DNA of 63,554 bases from an uncultured Muribaculaceae bacterium (GTDB lineage: Bacteria > Bacteroidota > Bacteroidia > Bacteroidales > Muribaculaceae). The position numbers were made by a program, and so were the translations under genes. The notes beneath the pieces are model-generated. The model did no database searches, was not told where the DNA came from, and saw only the letters and a program-made list of their open reading frames with translations. Below, in pieces: positions 52,416 through 61,058 of this stretch (the stretch's first letter is position 1; every line of letters begins with the position of its first letter). Location: positions 1 to 63,554 of the forward strand of contig CANDNO010000006.1 of the NCBI GenBank assembly GCA_947386115.1. Direction: 5' to 3'.

Positions 52416-55400
52416 TTACTTCGAGAGCTTCTCGAGGAGGTGACGTGTGGCTCCGATGAGCTGGGCGTCGGTGCCCTGTTGCACGTCGCCGGGGTTGTTG
52501 TAGATCAGCACGTCGGGGTTGAGCTGGTGGTTCTCAAGTATTGTGCCGTCCATGGCGCGTGATGTTACCTGAGGTATGCCGAAGTAGATCGAGGGGTCGA
52601 TCTGTGTCTCCCACCACACGGCTGTCATAGTGCCCGGAACCGGTGCGCCTACTACGTCGCCTATGCCAAGGGTCTGATATACAAACGGTGTGCCGTGGGC
52701 ATCGCTGTAATTGCTCTCGTTGACGAGCATTACCGAGGGCTTGTTCCACTGCGAGAAGGGCTCGCTGCCTATGTAGCGGTCGCGGGGTGTGAAGCGCACG
52801 TATTCCTTGCCGCTGAGCAGCTGGGCGATGTCGTTGTGGAGCCATCCGCCTCCGTTATAGCGGGTGTCGACGATGACGGCCTCGCGGTTACGGTATTTGC
52901 CCAGGAGCTGGTCATAGACGGTGCGGAAGCTCGGGCTATCCATTCCCTCGACATGAACATAAGCGATACGTCCGCCCGAAACACTGTCGACGATAGCCTG
53001 GTTGCGCTCTACCCAGCGCTGATACAGGAGGCCGCTTTCGGTGCCGGTACTGATGGGCTTGACAACAACCTCCTCGATATTGCCGTCGGCACGTTTAACC
53101 TTGAGTGTTGTCTTGCGGCCGGTGAGTCCGTCGAGGAGCGGGTAGTAATCGTGACCGGCTTTGATATCGTGGCCGTCGATGGCGAGAATTACATCACCAG
53201 CCTTTACCGATGCACGGCGTGTGGCAAGGGGGCTGCGGGGCAGAACCTCGGCAACCATGAGTCCCTCGCCGTCATAGCTCTCGTCGAAGAATGCGCCGAG
53301 CGACGCGGTGCTCATCTGGGCCCAGCCGGCACCGGTTCCCGCACCTGTGTGCGAGGCGTTGAGCTCGCCGAGTATCTCGCTCATGAGGTCGGCAAAGTCG
53401 CGGTTGTTGGTGATATGGGGCAGGAAACGGCGGTAGTGCTCGCCATAACCCTGCCAGTCGACTCCGTGGAGGTTGACATCATAGAATTTGTCCTTTACCT
53501 GCTGCCACATGTGGCCATAGATATAGTCGCGCTCGAGAGAGGGACGGCGCTCGTAGATGGCGTCGAACTCTACAGGCTTCTGCTCGCCCGATGCAAGAGT
53601 GATGCGGGTGATGCCGTTGCCCGAAAGAACATAAAGATTCTCACCCTTGGCATCGGCTACAAAACCACCATTTATGCCGGGAACGAGCACCGAGGTCTCC
53701 TGTTTGCGCATGTCGCGCTTGAGCAGGTTGGCCTTGCCGTCAGGGGCTACGGCTACGTAATAGAACATATCACCTTCGGGCGAGAGGTAGTTGCTGCCTA
53801 TGCGGCCCGATGTGGCCGTGAGCCTGCGCTGGCGGTAACGGCGGTTGTCGAGATCAAACTCGAGCGGTTTTACTTTGTCCTTGTCTACGTCGGCCTTCTT
53901 GTCGTCTTTCTTACCCTTCTTGGGCTTAGGCTTGGCTGCCTCGGCTATGCTGTCGGCACGCTCACGCTCTTTCTTGGCGAGAGCCGCTTCTTCCTCCGAG
54001 AGGCCGAAGTTGTCCCACTCCTCGGTGTCGAGAACCATCAGTATAACATCACTTTCGTTGCCCCAGCTGCCATGGCTCTTCATGCCATATTTGCCTGTTG
54101 CATAGGTAATGCCCTTGCCGCCAAGAACCCACTGCGGGTTGTTGTCGGAGTATCCGCTCTCGGTGAGGTCGACCACCTGGCTGCCATCGGCCGCTACAAG
54201 AGCTATATCGCTGTTGTTCCAGCCGCCAATGCCTATATAGTCGGCAAGCAGCCAGCGGCTGTCGGGGCTCCACTCAAACGACAGGTCACCGTCGGTGTAC
54301 GAGTAGTTGTACTTGCCGTCGAGCGCCGTAGTCACCTCCTTGGTGTCGAGATCGATCACACGCAGCTCGGTGCGGTTCTCAAGGAAAGCCACTTTCTTGC
54401 CGTCGGGGCTATAGTCGGGCTGCTGTGCCGCTGTGGGACAGCTGTACAGAAGTTTCTCTTCCAGGTCGGTAGCGTAAGCGAACTCTTTCTCGTCATCCTT
54501 GACGATACGGCTTGTGAACAGCTGCCAGTGGCCGTCACGGTCGCTGTCATATACGAGCGAACGGCCGTCGGGAGCAAAGTCGACCGAGCGTTCCTGTGCG
54601 GCTGTGTTGGTGATGCGCTTCGTTGTCTTGTATTTGGTGTTGGTGACATAGACATCGCCACGTACCACAAATGCGACTTCATTACCCGACGGGCTCACGG
54701 CAATGTTTGTCGCGCCGCTCGTAACATAACGCTTCACACGGTCGTTGTCGTAATCATCGGCCACAATCTCGATATCGAGTTTTACAGGTTCCGAACCCGG
54801 AACAAGCGTGTAGACCTCGCCATCCCAGCTGAACGCCAGCGTGCCGTTGTCGGCAGCCGACAGCGAGCGCACGGGGTGCTTGGTGAAGCGGGTAAGCTGT
54901 CGGCGGCTCTTGCCGTCGAGCGTGCGCTCATAGACGTTGAGAGTGCCATCCTCCTCGCTCACATAGTAGAACGTATCGGTGCCCGGCTTCCACACGGGGT
55001 TGAGGTCATGGCCGTTGAAAGTAGTGAGGCAGGTGTATTTGCCGCCGTCGGTCACGCTCCATATATCTGATGTGCCCGATGAGCGCTCGTGCTTGCGATA
55101 GATGTTCTCAAATCCCTTGCGGTCCTGGTAAAGCATGCTGCCGTCGCGGTTGAAGCTTGCAGCCTGCACCGGCACCGACATGTATTGTACGGGACGCGGC
55201 GACACCGAGTCGACAGCTATCGTGTAGGCCTGAGCCTGGAACGGACCCTGGATAGCCTTTCGCGACGGATGGATGTTGGCCTGAAACAGTAGCGTGCCGT
55301 TATCGATGAAAGCCAGCGGACGCTCATGACCGCTGTGGGTCGTGAGGCGGCGCGGACGGCCACCCTTGGCATCGACAATATAAATGTCATCCGAGCCTTC

Positions 55401-55652
55401 GCGGTTGCTGCGGAACACGATCTGCTTGCCGTCGGGACGCCACACAGGGCTCGAGTCGTAAGCATCATTGCTCGTAATCTGAGCGGCGCGGCCACCCTTG
55501 GCCGGAACAGTGAAAATATCACCCTTGTAGGTGAACGCTACCGTCGAGCCGTCGGGCGAGATAGCGACATCGCGCATCCACAGCGGAGCCTCAGCCGCCG
55601 CCGTAAACGCTGTGGCAGCCACAACAGCCGCCAAAAGAGATTTCTTAATCAT
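52416..55652 (-). CDS. Tricorn-like S41 family peptidase
   Basis: A 1078-residue secreted or periplasmic protease. A signal peptide (MIKKSLLAAVVAATAFTAAA) is followed by WD40/PD40 beta-propeller repeats (VAISPDGSTVAFTYKGDIF, PVWRPDGKQIVFRSNREGS and others) that probably gate substrates, a charged Lys/Asp-rich insert near residues 590-620, a core domain, a PDZ domain (VKAGDVILAIDGHDI) and the S41 domain. The expected catalytic residues are visible: Ser-His in LNASHTGAG (about residue 767), the nucleophile Ser-Asp in NYSDAHG (about 982) and Glu in ILENHQLNPDV (about 1037). The ATG at 55652 starts the signal peptide. It probably degrades peptides. Confidence 0.92.
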   Translation of the reverse strand: MIKKSLLAAVVAATAFTAAAEAPLWMRDVAISPDGSTVAFTYKGDIFTVPAKGGRAAQITSNDAYDSSPVWRPDGKQIVFRSNREGSDDIYIVDAKGGRPRRLTTHSGHERPLAFIDNGTLLFQANIHPSRKAIQGPFQAQAYTIAVDSVSPRPVQYMSVPVQAASFNRDGSMLYQDRKGFENIYRKHERSSGTSDIWSVTDGGKYTCLTTFNGHDLNPVWKPGTDTFYYVSEEDGTLNVYERTLDGKSRRQLTRFTKHPVRSLSAADNGTLAFSWDGEVYTLVPGSEPVKLDIEIVADDYDNDRVKRYVTSGATNIAVSPSGNEVAFVVRGDVYVTNTKYKTTKRITNTAAQERSVDFAPDGRSLVYDSDRDGHWQLFTSRIVKDDEKEFAYATDLEEKLLYSCPTAAQQPDYSPDGKKVAFLENRTELRVIDLDTKEVTTALDGKYNYSYTDGDLSFEWSPDSRWLLADYIGIGGWNNSDIALVAADGSQVVDLTESGYSDNNPQWVLGGKGITYATGKYGMKSHGSWGNESDVILMVLDTEEWDNFGLSEEEAALAKKERERADSIAEAAKPKPKKGKKDDKKADVDKDKVKPLEFDLDNRRYRQRRLTATSGRIGSNYLSPEGDMFYYVAVAPDGKANLLKRDMRKQETSVLVPGINGGFVADAKGENLYVLSGNGITRITLASGEQKPVEFDAIYERRPSLERDYIYGHMWQQVKDKFYDVNLHGVDWQGYGEHYRRFLPHITNNRDFADLMSEILGELNASHTGAGTGAGWAQMSTASLGAFFDESYDGEGLMVAEVLPRSPLATRRASVKAGDVILAIDGHDIKAGHDYYPLLDGLTGRKTTLKVKRADGNIEEVVVKPISTGTESGLLYQRWVERNQAIVDSVSGGRIAYVHVEGMDSPSFRTVYDQLLGKYRNREAVIVDTRYNGGGWLHNDIAQLLSGKEYVRFTPRDRYIGSEPFSQWNKPSVMLVNESNYSDAHGTPFVYQTLGIGDVVGAPVPGTMTAVWWETQIDPSIYFGIPQVTSRAMDGTILENHQLNPDVLIYNNPGDVQQGTDAQLIGATRHLLEKLSK

Positions 55653-55716
55653 TACTTTGACCGATATATATAATGTGAATAATATTATTAGACGCAGTAA
55701 ACTGCTTTTTGTTGCA

Positions 55717-56211
55717 TCATCTTTCAATTATCCATCTACCATTTCTTGAGGTCCCTTCCCTATTTAGTTTTCCTTGCTCTTTAAGCCCTCTGATTATTCT
55801 ATCAATGCTGCTTTTTGATTGAGATGTTTCGCTGGCAAGTTCTGCTATAGAAATCCTGTCATCGTTATCTATTAACGTCAAAACCTGTTCTTGAAGTGAT
55901 TTATGTGGCTTTTTGACGTTAATTGACGTTGATTGACGTTGATTGATATTAAAAACTACCTCTGATTTTGTTATATCGCTGCTAATTGACACCGTACAAC
56001 CTGTAAGTTTTTCCCAATTCAGTATTTTATCTATTCCATAACCTCCGTTTTCCGATATTTTTGCCAATTTGAAAAACCTAAGGATATTTGGATTTGAAAA
56101 CGCGCTCACAGTTTCCCAAACACTTTTGGGAACTTCATTCTTAGCCTCCTTTACTTCAAAATCGTTCCATTCGGCTCCTTGCAAACGCTCTAATAAATCC
56201 TCTTTAGTCAT
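55717..56211 (-). pseudogene. Internally deleted AlbA_2/Schlafen-domain protein gene
   Basis: A 164-residue frame that joins the beginning of an AlbA_2 (Schlafen-like) protein to the end of the same type of protein. Residues 1-40 (MTKEDLLERLQG, then EVPKSVWETVSAFSN) are the usual N terminus, which should continue with a TAGG-containing stretch. Instead residue 41 starts PNILRFFKLAKISENGGYGI, normally over 250 residues later, followed by a DNA-binding winged helix (ISIAELASETSQSKSSIDRI). The junction is near 56092. The frame is open, so a short protein could be made, but the ligand-binding core is gone. A -7 box (TAACTTTG, 56230-56237) lies upstream. Confidence 0.8.
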
Positions 56212-56229
56212 TTTTATAGGTTTTGCACG

Positions 56230-56237
56230 CAAAGTTA
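56230..56237 (-). promoter_or_regulatory. -7 box ahead of the AlbA_2 remnant
   Basis: TAACTTTG on the minus strand, 19 nt before the ATG at 56211. No -33 at normal spacing. Confidence 0.45.
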
Positions 56238-56356
56238 CAAGATTTTTTGGAGTATACAGCTTATTATCAAATAATTTGAAGCCGTTTAATTCAATATTTT
56301 AGATTGAATTCGAGTGTGTTAAAATTTTTTAATGAGGCTAATTCGATATTTTTACT

Positions 56357-56364
56357 TACATTTG
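56357..56364 (+). promoter_or_regulatory. -7 box of the sugar permease gene
   Basis: TACATTTG fits TAnnTTTG, 55 nt before the ATG at 56419. The -33 element is not clear. Confidence 0.5.
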
Positions 56365-56418
56365 CAATGTATTAACAGCCACCCGCTCTTACTTCGCGGT
56401 GGCCTTTATTCAATCATT

Positions 56419-57639
56419 ATGTCAACAGATAGCAAAAAACTCATCGACCGCCGATATCTATTGCCTTTCATTCTCATCACCTCGCTGTTCTTCATGTGGG
56501 GTTTTGCAAGAGCCATTCTCGACGTTCTCAACAAGCACTTTCAAGAATCTCTCACCATATCCATTTTCGACTCGACCCTCATACAGGCCTCTACCTATGT
56601 GGCTTACGCTCTGATGGCCCTGCCGGCCGGCATCTTTATCACCCGCTACGGCTATCGACGCGGCGTGGTTCTGGGCCTTGCACTATTCGGCTTTGGAGCC
56701 CTCGCATTCATTCCTGGCGATATGATAGGCTCGTTTGGCGTGTTCCTCACGGCCCTTTTCGTGATAGGATGCGGACTTGCCGTTCTCGAGACAGCCGCCA
56801 ATCCCTATGCCACCGAGCTTGGTAGCCGCGAGACGGCCGCCAGCCGCCTCAACCTGGCACAGTCGTTCAACGGCCTGGGCTGTATTCTCGGTCCCGTGCT
56901 CGTGGGCGGTTTTCTATTCTCGGGCGACGGTGAGAGTTCCGTTGCATGGCCCTACGCCATCATGGGCATCGTAGTGCTGCTCGTAGCGCTCATGTTCACC
57001 CGCGTGAAACTGCCCGAAATCAAGACCGACGAGACCCTCCCCGACAATGCCGCTCCCCAAGGCGTGGGAGCCACTATACGACGCCTCTGGGCATCAAGCC
57101 GTTTCCGCACCGGCGTCCTCGCACTGTTCTGCTACGAAGTGGCCGAGATAGCCATCAACAGCCTGTTTATCAACTATGTCACAGCCGACGGCTGGATGGA
57201 CAAGGTTACCGCCACATGGGTGCTTTCGTTTGGCGCGCTCGGACTCTTCCTATTAGCCCGCGTGGCCGGTAGCGCTATCATGAAATTCGTGCGCGCCGAG
57301 AAGGTACTCACCATCTGCGCCGTCATGACCGTACTTGGAGCCACCCTCGTGACACTCGACCTCGGCTTCGCCTCGCGCGCCGGCCTGTTCATGTGCTACG
57401 CCTTCGAGGCCATCATGTTCCCCACCATCTTTGCCATAACGATAAGCGGCTGCGGCTCCTCTACCAAGATAGCATCGTCGTTCCTCATGATGACACCTCT
57501 GGGTGGTGCCGTAGGCACGTCGCTCATGGGCTGGATCGGAGGCATGACCTCGATGTCTACATCATTCATCGTGCCGGCCGTTGGCTATGCCGTAGTCCTT
57601 ATTTACGCCATCTATATTTCCAAACATACGACAAAATGA
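56419..57639 (+). CDS. Sugar MFS transporter, FucP/GluP-like
   Basis: A 406-residue major facilitator with 12 membrane segments. ILITSLFFMWGFARAILDVLNKHFQ at the start is the FucP/glucose-galactose permease signature (here cited as FFMWGFARAILDVLN), and LETAANPYATELG and LAQSFNGLGCILGP are further family motifs. It imports a hexose by proton symport. The ATG at 56419 (MSTDSKKLIDRRY) is chosen over a frame starting at 56332. Its stop overlaps the PfkB kinase start by 4 nt (ATGA), so import and phosphorylation are probably coupled. Confidence 0.9.
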   Translation: MSTDSKKLIDRRYLLPFILITSLFFMWGFARAILDVLNKHFQESLTISIFDSTLIQASTYVAYALMALPAGIFITRYGYRRGVVLGLALFGFGALAFIPGDMIGSFGVFLTALFVIGCGLAVLETAANPYATELGSRETAASRLNLAQSFNGLGCILGPVLVGGFLFSGDGESSVAWPYAIMGIVVLLVALMFTRVKLPEIKTDETLPDNAAPQGVGATIRRLWASSRFRTGVLALFCYEVAEIAINSLFINYVTADGWMDKVTATWVLSFGALGLFLLARVAGSAIMKFVRAEKVLTICAVMTVLGATLVTLDLGFASRAGLFMCYAFEAIMFPTIFAITISGCGSSTKIASSFLMMTPLGGAVGTSLMGWIGGMTSMSTSFIVPAVGYAVVLIYAIYISKHTTK

Positions 57640-58502
57640 CCGATATAATCTGCATTGGACACATCACTCTCGACAAGATAATAACACCCGCACTTGAGAC
57701 CTACATGCCGGGCGGAACAGCATTCTACTTTGCCCACGCCCTCTCTCATCTCGACCACTCGGGCTTCAAACTCATAACATCGGTAGGTCCCGACGAGGTC
57801 AAGGCGGCCGACGACATACGCTCGCTCGGCATCGACGTTGAGGTCATTCCGAGCCGTCGGTCTGTTTTCTTCGAGAACAAGTACGGCGAGAATCTCAACG
57901 ACCGCACACAGCGTGTGCTGGCCAAGGCCGACCCCTTCACTGTCGACAATCTCGCCAACGTCCAGGCGCGCATATACCACCTGGGCACACTGCTGGCCGA
58001 CGACTTCTCGCTCGATGCCATCAAGATGCTCTCTAAACGCGGCATCGTGTCGGTCGACGCACAGGGCTATCTGCGCGAAGTGCGCGGAGAGCAGGTTCAC
58101 GCCATCGACTGGGCCGACAAGACCGAGGCGCTGAAATATATCGACATACTCAAAGCCAATGAAAAGGAGATGGAAACACTCACCGGCTCGTCAGACCCTC
58201 ACGAGGCTGCCCGAAAGCTTGCCGGCTGGGGCTGCAAGGAAGTGCTTCTCACCCTTGGCGACCACGGCTCGCTCATATATGCCAATGGCCGCTTCTACGA
58301 GATACCGGCTTTCCCCACACCCAGCGTTGTCGATGCCACCGGCTGTGGCGACACCTACATGGCCGGCTACCTCTACAGCCGTAGCCGCGGAGCCGACTAT
58401 GTCGAGGCCGGCCGCTTTGCAGCCGCCATGTGTACGATCAAGCTCGGCCACACGGGCCCCTTCAACGGCACCGAGGCCGACATCCTCGCCGTCATGAAAT
58501 AG
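57636..58502 (+). CDS. PfkB family carbohydrate kinase
   Basis: A 288-residue ribokinase-like sugar or nucleoside kinase. ICIGHITLDKI is the N-terminal strand, MPGGTAFYFAHALSHL the first PfkB signature, LKANEKEMETLTG is typical, and the second signature DATGCGDTYMAGYL holds the catalytic Asp in GCGD. The ATG at 57636 overlaps the permease stop by 4 nt; longer frames upstream lie inside the permease gene. It probably phosphorylates the sugar brought in by the permease. The exact sugar is unknown. Confidence 0.9.
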   Translation: MTDIICIGHITLDKIITPALETYMPGGTAFYFAHALSHLDHSGFKLITSVGPDEVKAADDIRSLGIDVEVIPSRRSVFFENKYGENLNDRTQRVLAKADPFTVDNLANVQARIYHLGTLLADDFSLDAIKMLSKRGIVSVDAQGYLREVRGEQVHAIDWADKTEALKYIDILKANEKEMETLTGSSDPHEAARKLAGWGCKEVLLTLGDHGSLIYANGRFYEIPAFPTPSVVDATGCGDTYMAGYLYSRSRGADYVEAGRFAAAMCTIKLGHTGPFNGTEADILAVMK

Positions 58503-58526
58503 AACTTGATCTAAGAACGAAAAAAT

Positions 58527-58566
58527 AGACCCGCGGCCTACCAAGGTTGCGGGTCTCTGATTTTTG
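58527..58566 (+). terminator. Terminator after the permease-kinase operon
   Basis: AGACCCGC (58527-58534) pairs with GCGGGTCT (58549-58556), with further weaker pairs inside; CTGATTTTT follows. Confidence 0.65.
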
Positions 58567-58642
58567 TGAGGATTCAGACCTGTGTTTGGGTCAAAATATA
58601 TACCTATCTGTCTTTACGTGAAATGTCGGTTAATATCAGTGC

Positions 58643-59041
58643 TCAGCCTCTGCGGGTCGATCGTAGCACCGCACGCACTCTCGCCGAGAGTTCGCGCACC
58701 GAGAACGGCTTTATCACATAGTCGTCGGCACCGGCGTTTAGAGCGTCAACAAGAATATCGCTGCGCTTCGAGGCCGAGAAAACAAGCACCGCGGTATTTC
58801 CGGCATTGCTGTTTTGCTTTATCGATTCAATGGCGTGAAGGCCCTCGTCGATATTATCGGTAAGCTCCATCAGCACGAGGCTGTAAGGAGTGAGGTCGGT
58901 CATATATACATCGCGAAGCGACTTGCAACACTCGATCACATACCCGAAGCTCTCGAAGTGGCTACGGATAAGATCACAGTCGGCGTGGTCGCTGCTTGCA
59001 ACCAGAATGTGTCCCTGCGATGATGTGTTGTTATAGTCCAT
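58643..59041 (-). CDS. Stand-alone pseudo-receiver domain protein
   Basis: A 132-residue CheY-like receiver with no output domain. Glu59 in SLVLMELTDN stands where the phosphorylated Asp should be, and the acidic pair that binds Mg is replaced by Ser16-Ser17 in ILVASSDHAD. Ser89 (VLVFSASK) and Lys111 (YVIKPFS) of the switch are kept. The protein therefore probably cannot be phosphorylated; Glu often mimics the phosphorylated state. It may act by protein contact. The ATG at 59041 is used; a TTG 6 nt earlier is less likely. It is divergent from nadB, 287 nt away. Confidence 0.88.
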   Translation of the reverse strand: MDYNNTSSQGHILVASSDHADCDLIRSHFESFGYVIECCKSLRDVYMTDLTPYSLVLMELTDNIDEGLHAIESIKQNSNAGNTAVLVFSASKRSDILVDALNAGADDYVIKPFSVRELSARVRAVLRSTRRG

Positions 59042-59142
59042 TGACAATACTTTTGCTTTTTACGATGCAAATATGAAAATAACTCTGAAAACAATTGCAA
59101 ATGGCTACAGCAATGTATAGCTCTTGTTACAGAATTTTATTC

Positions 59143-59163
59143 GTTGTTACATCTTGTAACAAC
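59143..59163. promoter_or_regulatory. Perfect inverted repeat, candidate operator between pseudo-receiver and nadB
   Basis: GTTGTTACA (59143-59151) and TGTAACAAC (59155-59163) flank TCT; a half copy TTGTTACA lies 12 nt upstream. This looks like a binding site for a dimeric repressor. Which gene it controls is unknown. Confidence 0.55.
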
Positions 59164-59238
59164 CGTGTCACACCATTGCATAAACGAATCATAAAAATAC
59201 ATTTATCCCACAGCCTCTGCAACTGACCGAAATAATTA

Positions 59239-59269
59239 TTGCTTTTAACCGCCATGTTTTATAATTTTG
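59239..59269 (+). promoter_or_regulatory. nadB promoter
   Basis: TTG at 59239-59241 and TAATTTTG at 59262-59269 with a 20-nt spacer. The start codon is 60 nt downstream, and the palindrome GTTACGTAAC follows at the likely transcription start. Confidence 0.65.
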
Positions 59270-59328
59270 TGGCGTAGTTACGTAACTCGCGTTAAGCAGG
59301 GGTTACTTAAGGACTAAAGACTGATAAC

Positions 59329-60894
59329 ATGACACGTAAATATGATTATCTTGTAATAGGGTCGGGAATAGCCGGTATGAGCTTCGCTCTCAAGGTGGCT
59401 GGCAAGGGCCGCGTGGCCCTGGTGTGTAAAACCACTCTCGACGAGGCCAATACAGCTCTTGCCCAAGGCGGAGTGGCATCGGTGACAAATCTCGAGGTCG
59501 ACAACTTCGACAAGCACATCGAGGACACCATGATTGCAGGCGACCACCTCAGCGACATTGACGCTGTGACAAAGGTCGTTACCGAAGCACCCGGGCAGAT
59601 AAGGCAGCTCATAGAGTGGGGTGTCAACTTCGATAAGAAAGAAGACGGCACTTTCGACCTTCACCGCGAGGGTGGACACTCCGAGTTCCGCATCCTCCAC
59701 CATGCCGACAATACCGGCTACGAGATTCAGCAGAGCCTTATCAAGGCCGTCAAGTCTCACCCCGAGATCGACGTCTTTGAAAACCATTTCGCCATTGAGA
59801 TAATCACCCAGCACCACCTTGGCAAAATTGTTACCCGCCGCACCCCCGACATCACCTGCTACGGAGCCTATGTGCTCACACCCGGCGGTGAGGTCGACAC
59901 CTTCCTGTCGCGTGTCACACTTATGGCTACCGGCGGCGTAGGCGCTGTCTACCAGACAACGACCAATCCCCTCGTAGCCACAGGCGACGGCATCGCAATG
60001 GTCTACCGCGCCAAGGGCACCGTCAAGGACATGGAATTCATACAGTTCCACCCCACGGCCCTCTTCCACCCCGGCGACCGCCCCTCGTTCCTCATCACCG
60101 AGGCCATGCGCGGCTACGGAGGCGTGCTTCGCAACCTCAAAGGGGAGGAATTCATGCACAAATATGACCCCCGCCTGTCACTCGCACCCCGAGACATCGT
60201 AGCCCGAGCCATCGACAGCGAGATGAAACAATACGGCGACGACCACGTTTACCTCGATGTCACCCATAAAGACCCCGAGGAGACCCGTCGCCACTTCCCC
60301 AACATCTACCGCAAGTGTCTCGAGCTCGGCATCGACATAACAAAAGACTACATTCCCGTAGCTCCCGCCGCCCACTACCTCTGCGGCGGCATCAAAGTCG
60401 ACGGTAACGCACAGTCATCGATCAACCGCCTGTATGCCGTAGGCGAGTGCTCTTGCACAGGCCTGCACGGCGGCAACCGTCTTGCATCCAACTCGCTCAT
60501 CGAGGCCGTTGTATATGCCGACGCAGCAGCACGCCACGCCATCGAAAACGCTCCCCACTATGAGCTCCGCGACGACATCCCCGCGTGGAACGACGAGGGC
60601 ACACGCCACCCCGAGGAAATGGTGCTCATCACCCAGAGCATCAAAGAAGTTAACCAGATAATGGGAACCTACGTAGGCATCGTGCGCAGCAACCTGCGCC
60701 TTGACCGTGCATGGAACCGCCTCGACATACTCTATGAAGAGACCGAACGCCTGTTCAAAGAATCGAAAGCCTCACGCGAGATATGCGAGCTCCGCAACAT
60801 CATCAACGTCGGCTACCTCATCATGCGCCAGGCCAAGGAACGCAAAGAAAGCCGCGGCCTCCACTACACCGTCGACTACCCGCCCGTAAAATAA
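59329..60894 (+). CDS. nadB: L-aspartate oxidase
   Basis: A 521-residue flavoprotein that oxidises L-aspartate to iminoaspartate, the first step of NAD synthesis. YLVIGSGIAGMSFALK is the FAD-binding start; FDLHREGGHSEFRILHHAD and TVKDMEFIQFHPTAL are succinate dehydrogenase/NadB family motifs; AAHYLCGGIKVDGNAQ and CSCTGLHGGNRLASNSLIEA complete the site. Length is normal. nadA and nadC are not adjacent. In anaerobes fumarate serves as the electron acceptor. GTTAC-rich palindromes upstream suggest regulation. Confidence 0.95.
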   Translation: MTRKYDYLVIGSGIAGMSFALKVAGKGRVALVCKTTLDEANTALAQGGVASVTNLEVDNFDKHIEDTMIAGDHLSDIDAVTKVVTEAPGQIRQLIEWGVNFDKKEDGTFDLHREGGHSEFRILHHADNTGYEIQQSLIKAVKSHPEIDVFENHFAIEIITQHHLGKIVTRRTPDITCYGAYVLTPGGEVDTFLSRVTLMATGGVGAVYQTTTNPLVATGDGIAMVYRAKGTVKDMEFIQFHPTALFHPGDRPSFLITEAMRGYGGVLRNLKGEEFMHKYDPRLSLAPRDIVARAIDSEMKQYGDDHVYLDVTHKDPEETRRHFPNIYRKCLELGIDITKDYIPVAPAAHYLCGGIKVDGNAQSSINRLYAVGECSCTGLHGGNRLASNSLIEAVVYADAAARHAIENAPHYELRDDIPAWNDEGTRHPEEMVLITQSIKEVNQIMGTYVGIVRSNLRLDRAWNRLDILYEETERLFKESKASREICELRNIINVGYLIMRQAKERKESRGLHYTVDYPPVK

Positions 60895-60950
60895 CTGGTT
60901 CACATCAACCCGATTCTTCCGGTATGTCTCTTGCCTGTCATGTATCAAAC

Positions 60951-60975
60951 GTAGGGACATGCCTTTGGCATGTTT
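60951..60975 (+). repeat. REP-like hairpin, copy 6
   Basis: GTAGGGAC, then ACATGCC (60957-60963), TTT, GGCATGT (60967-60973). Identical to copy 1 apart from the loop, and also preceded by AAAC. It lies between nadB and the convergent MBL gene. Confidence 0.8.
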
Positions 60976-61058
60976 CCAAAAACAAGGCAAAAACAAGGCC
61001 GAGCTTCCAAGATAGTTAATTGACAATCAGAATATTATAACAGAAACATCTAAGGTAT

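Larger units (their letters stand above)
59042..59328. other. Intergenic region with GTTAC palindromes upstream of nadB
   Basis: It contains TTGTTACA at 59124-59131, a perfect inverted repeat GTTGTTACA-TCT-TGTAACAAC (59143-59163), the nadB promoter and the palindrome GTTACGTAAC at 59277-59286, which lies at the expected start of transcription. A further GTTAC is at 59302-59306. No gene was found. Confidence 0.65.

Noticed and set aside
52695..55070. A 791-codon open frame on the plus strand opposite the tricorn-like gene
   Set aside because: It is antisense to a clear protease gene, with no recognisable domain. Long antisense frames are expected from the strongly biased codon use here.
59314..60159. 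A frame opposite the first half of nadB
   Set aside because: It is an antisense shadow of an unmistakable nadB.
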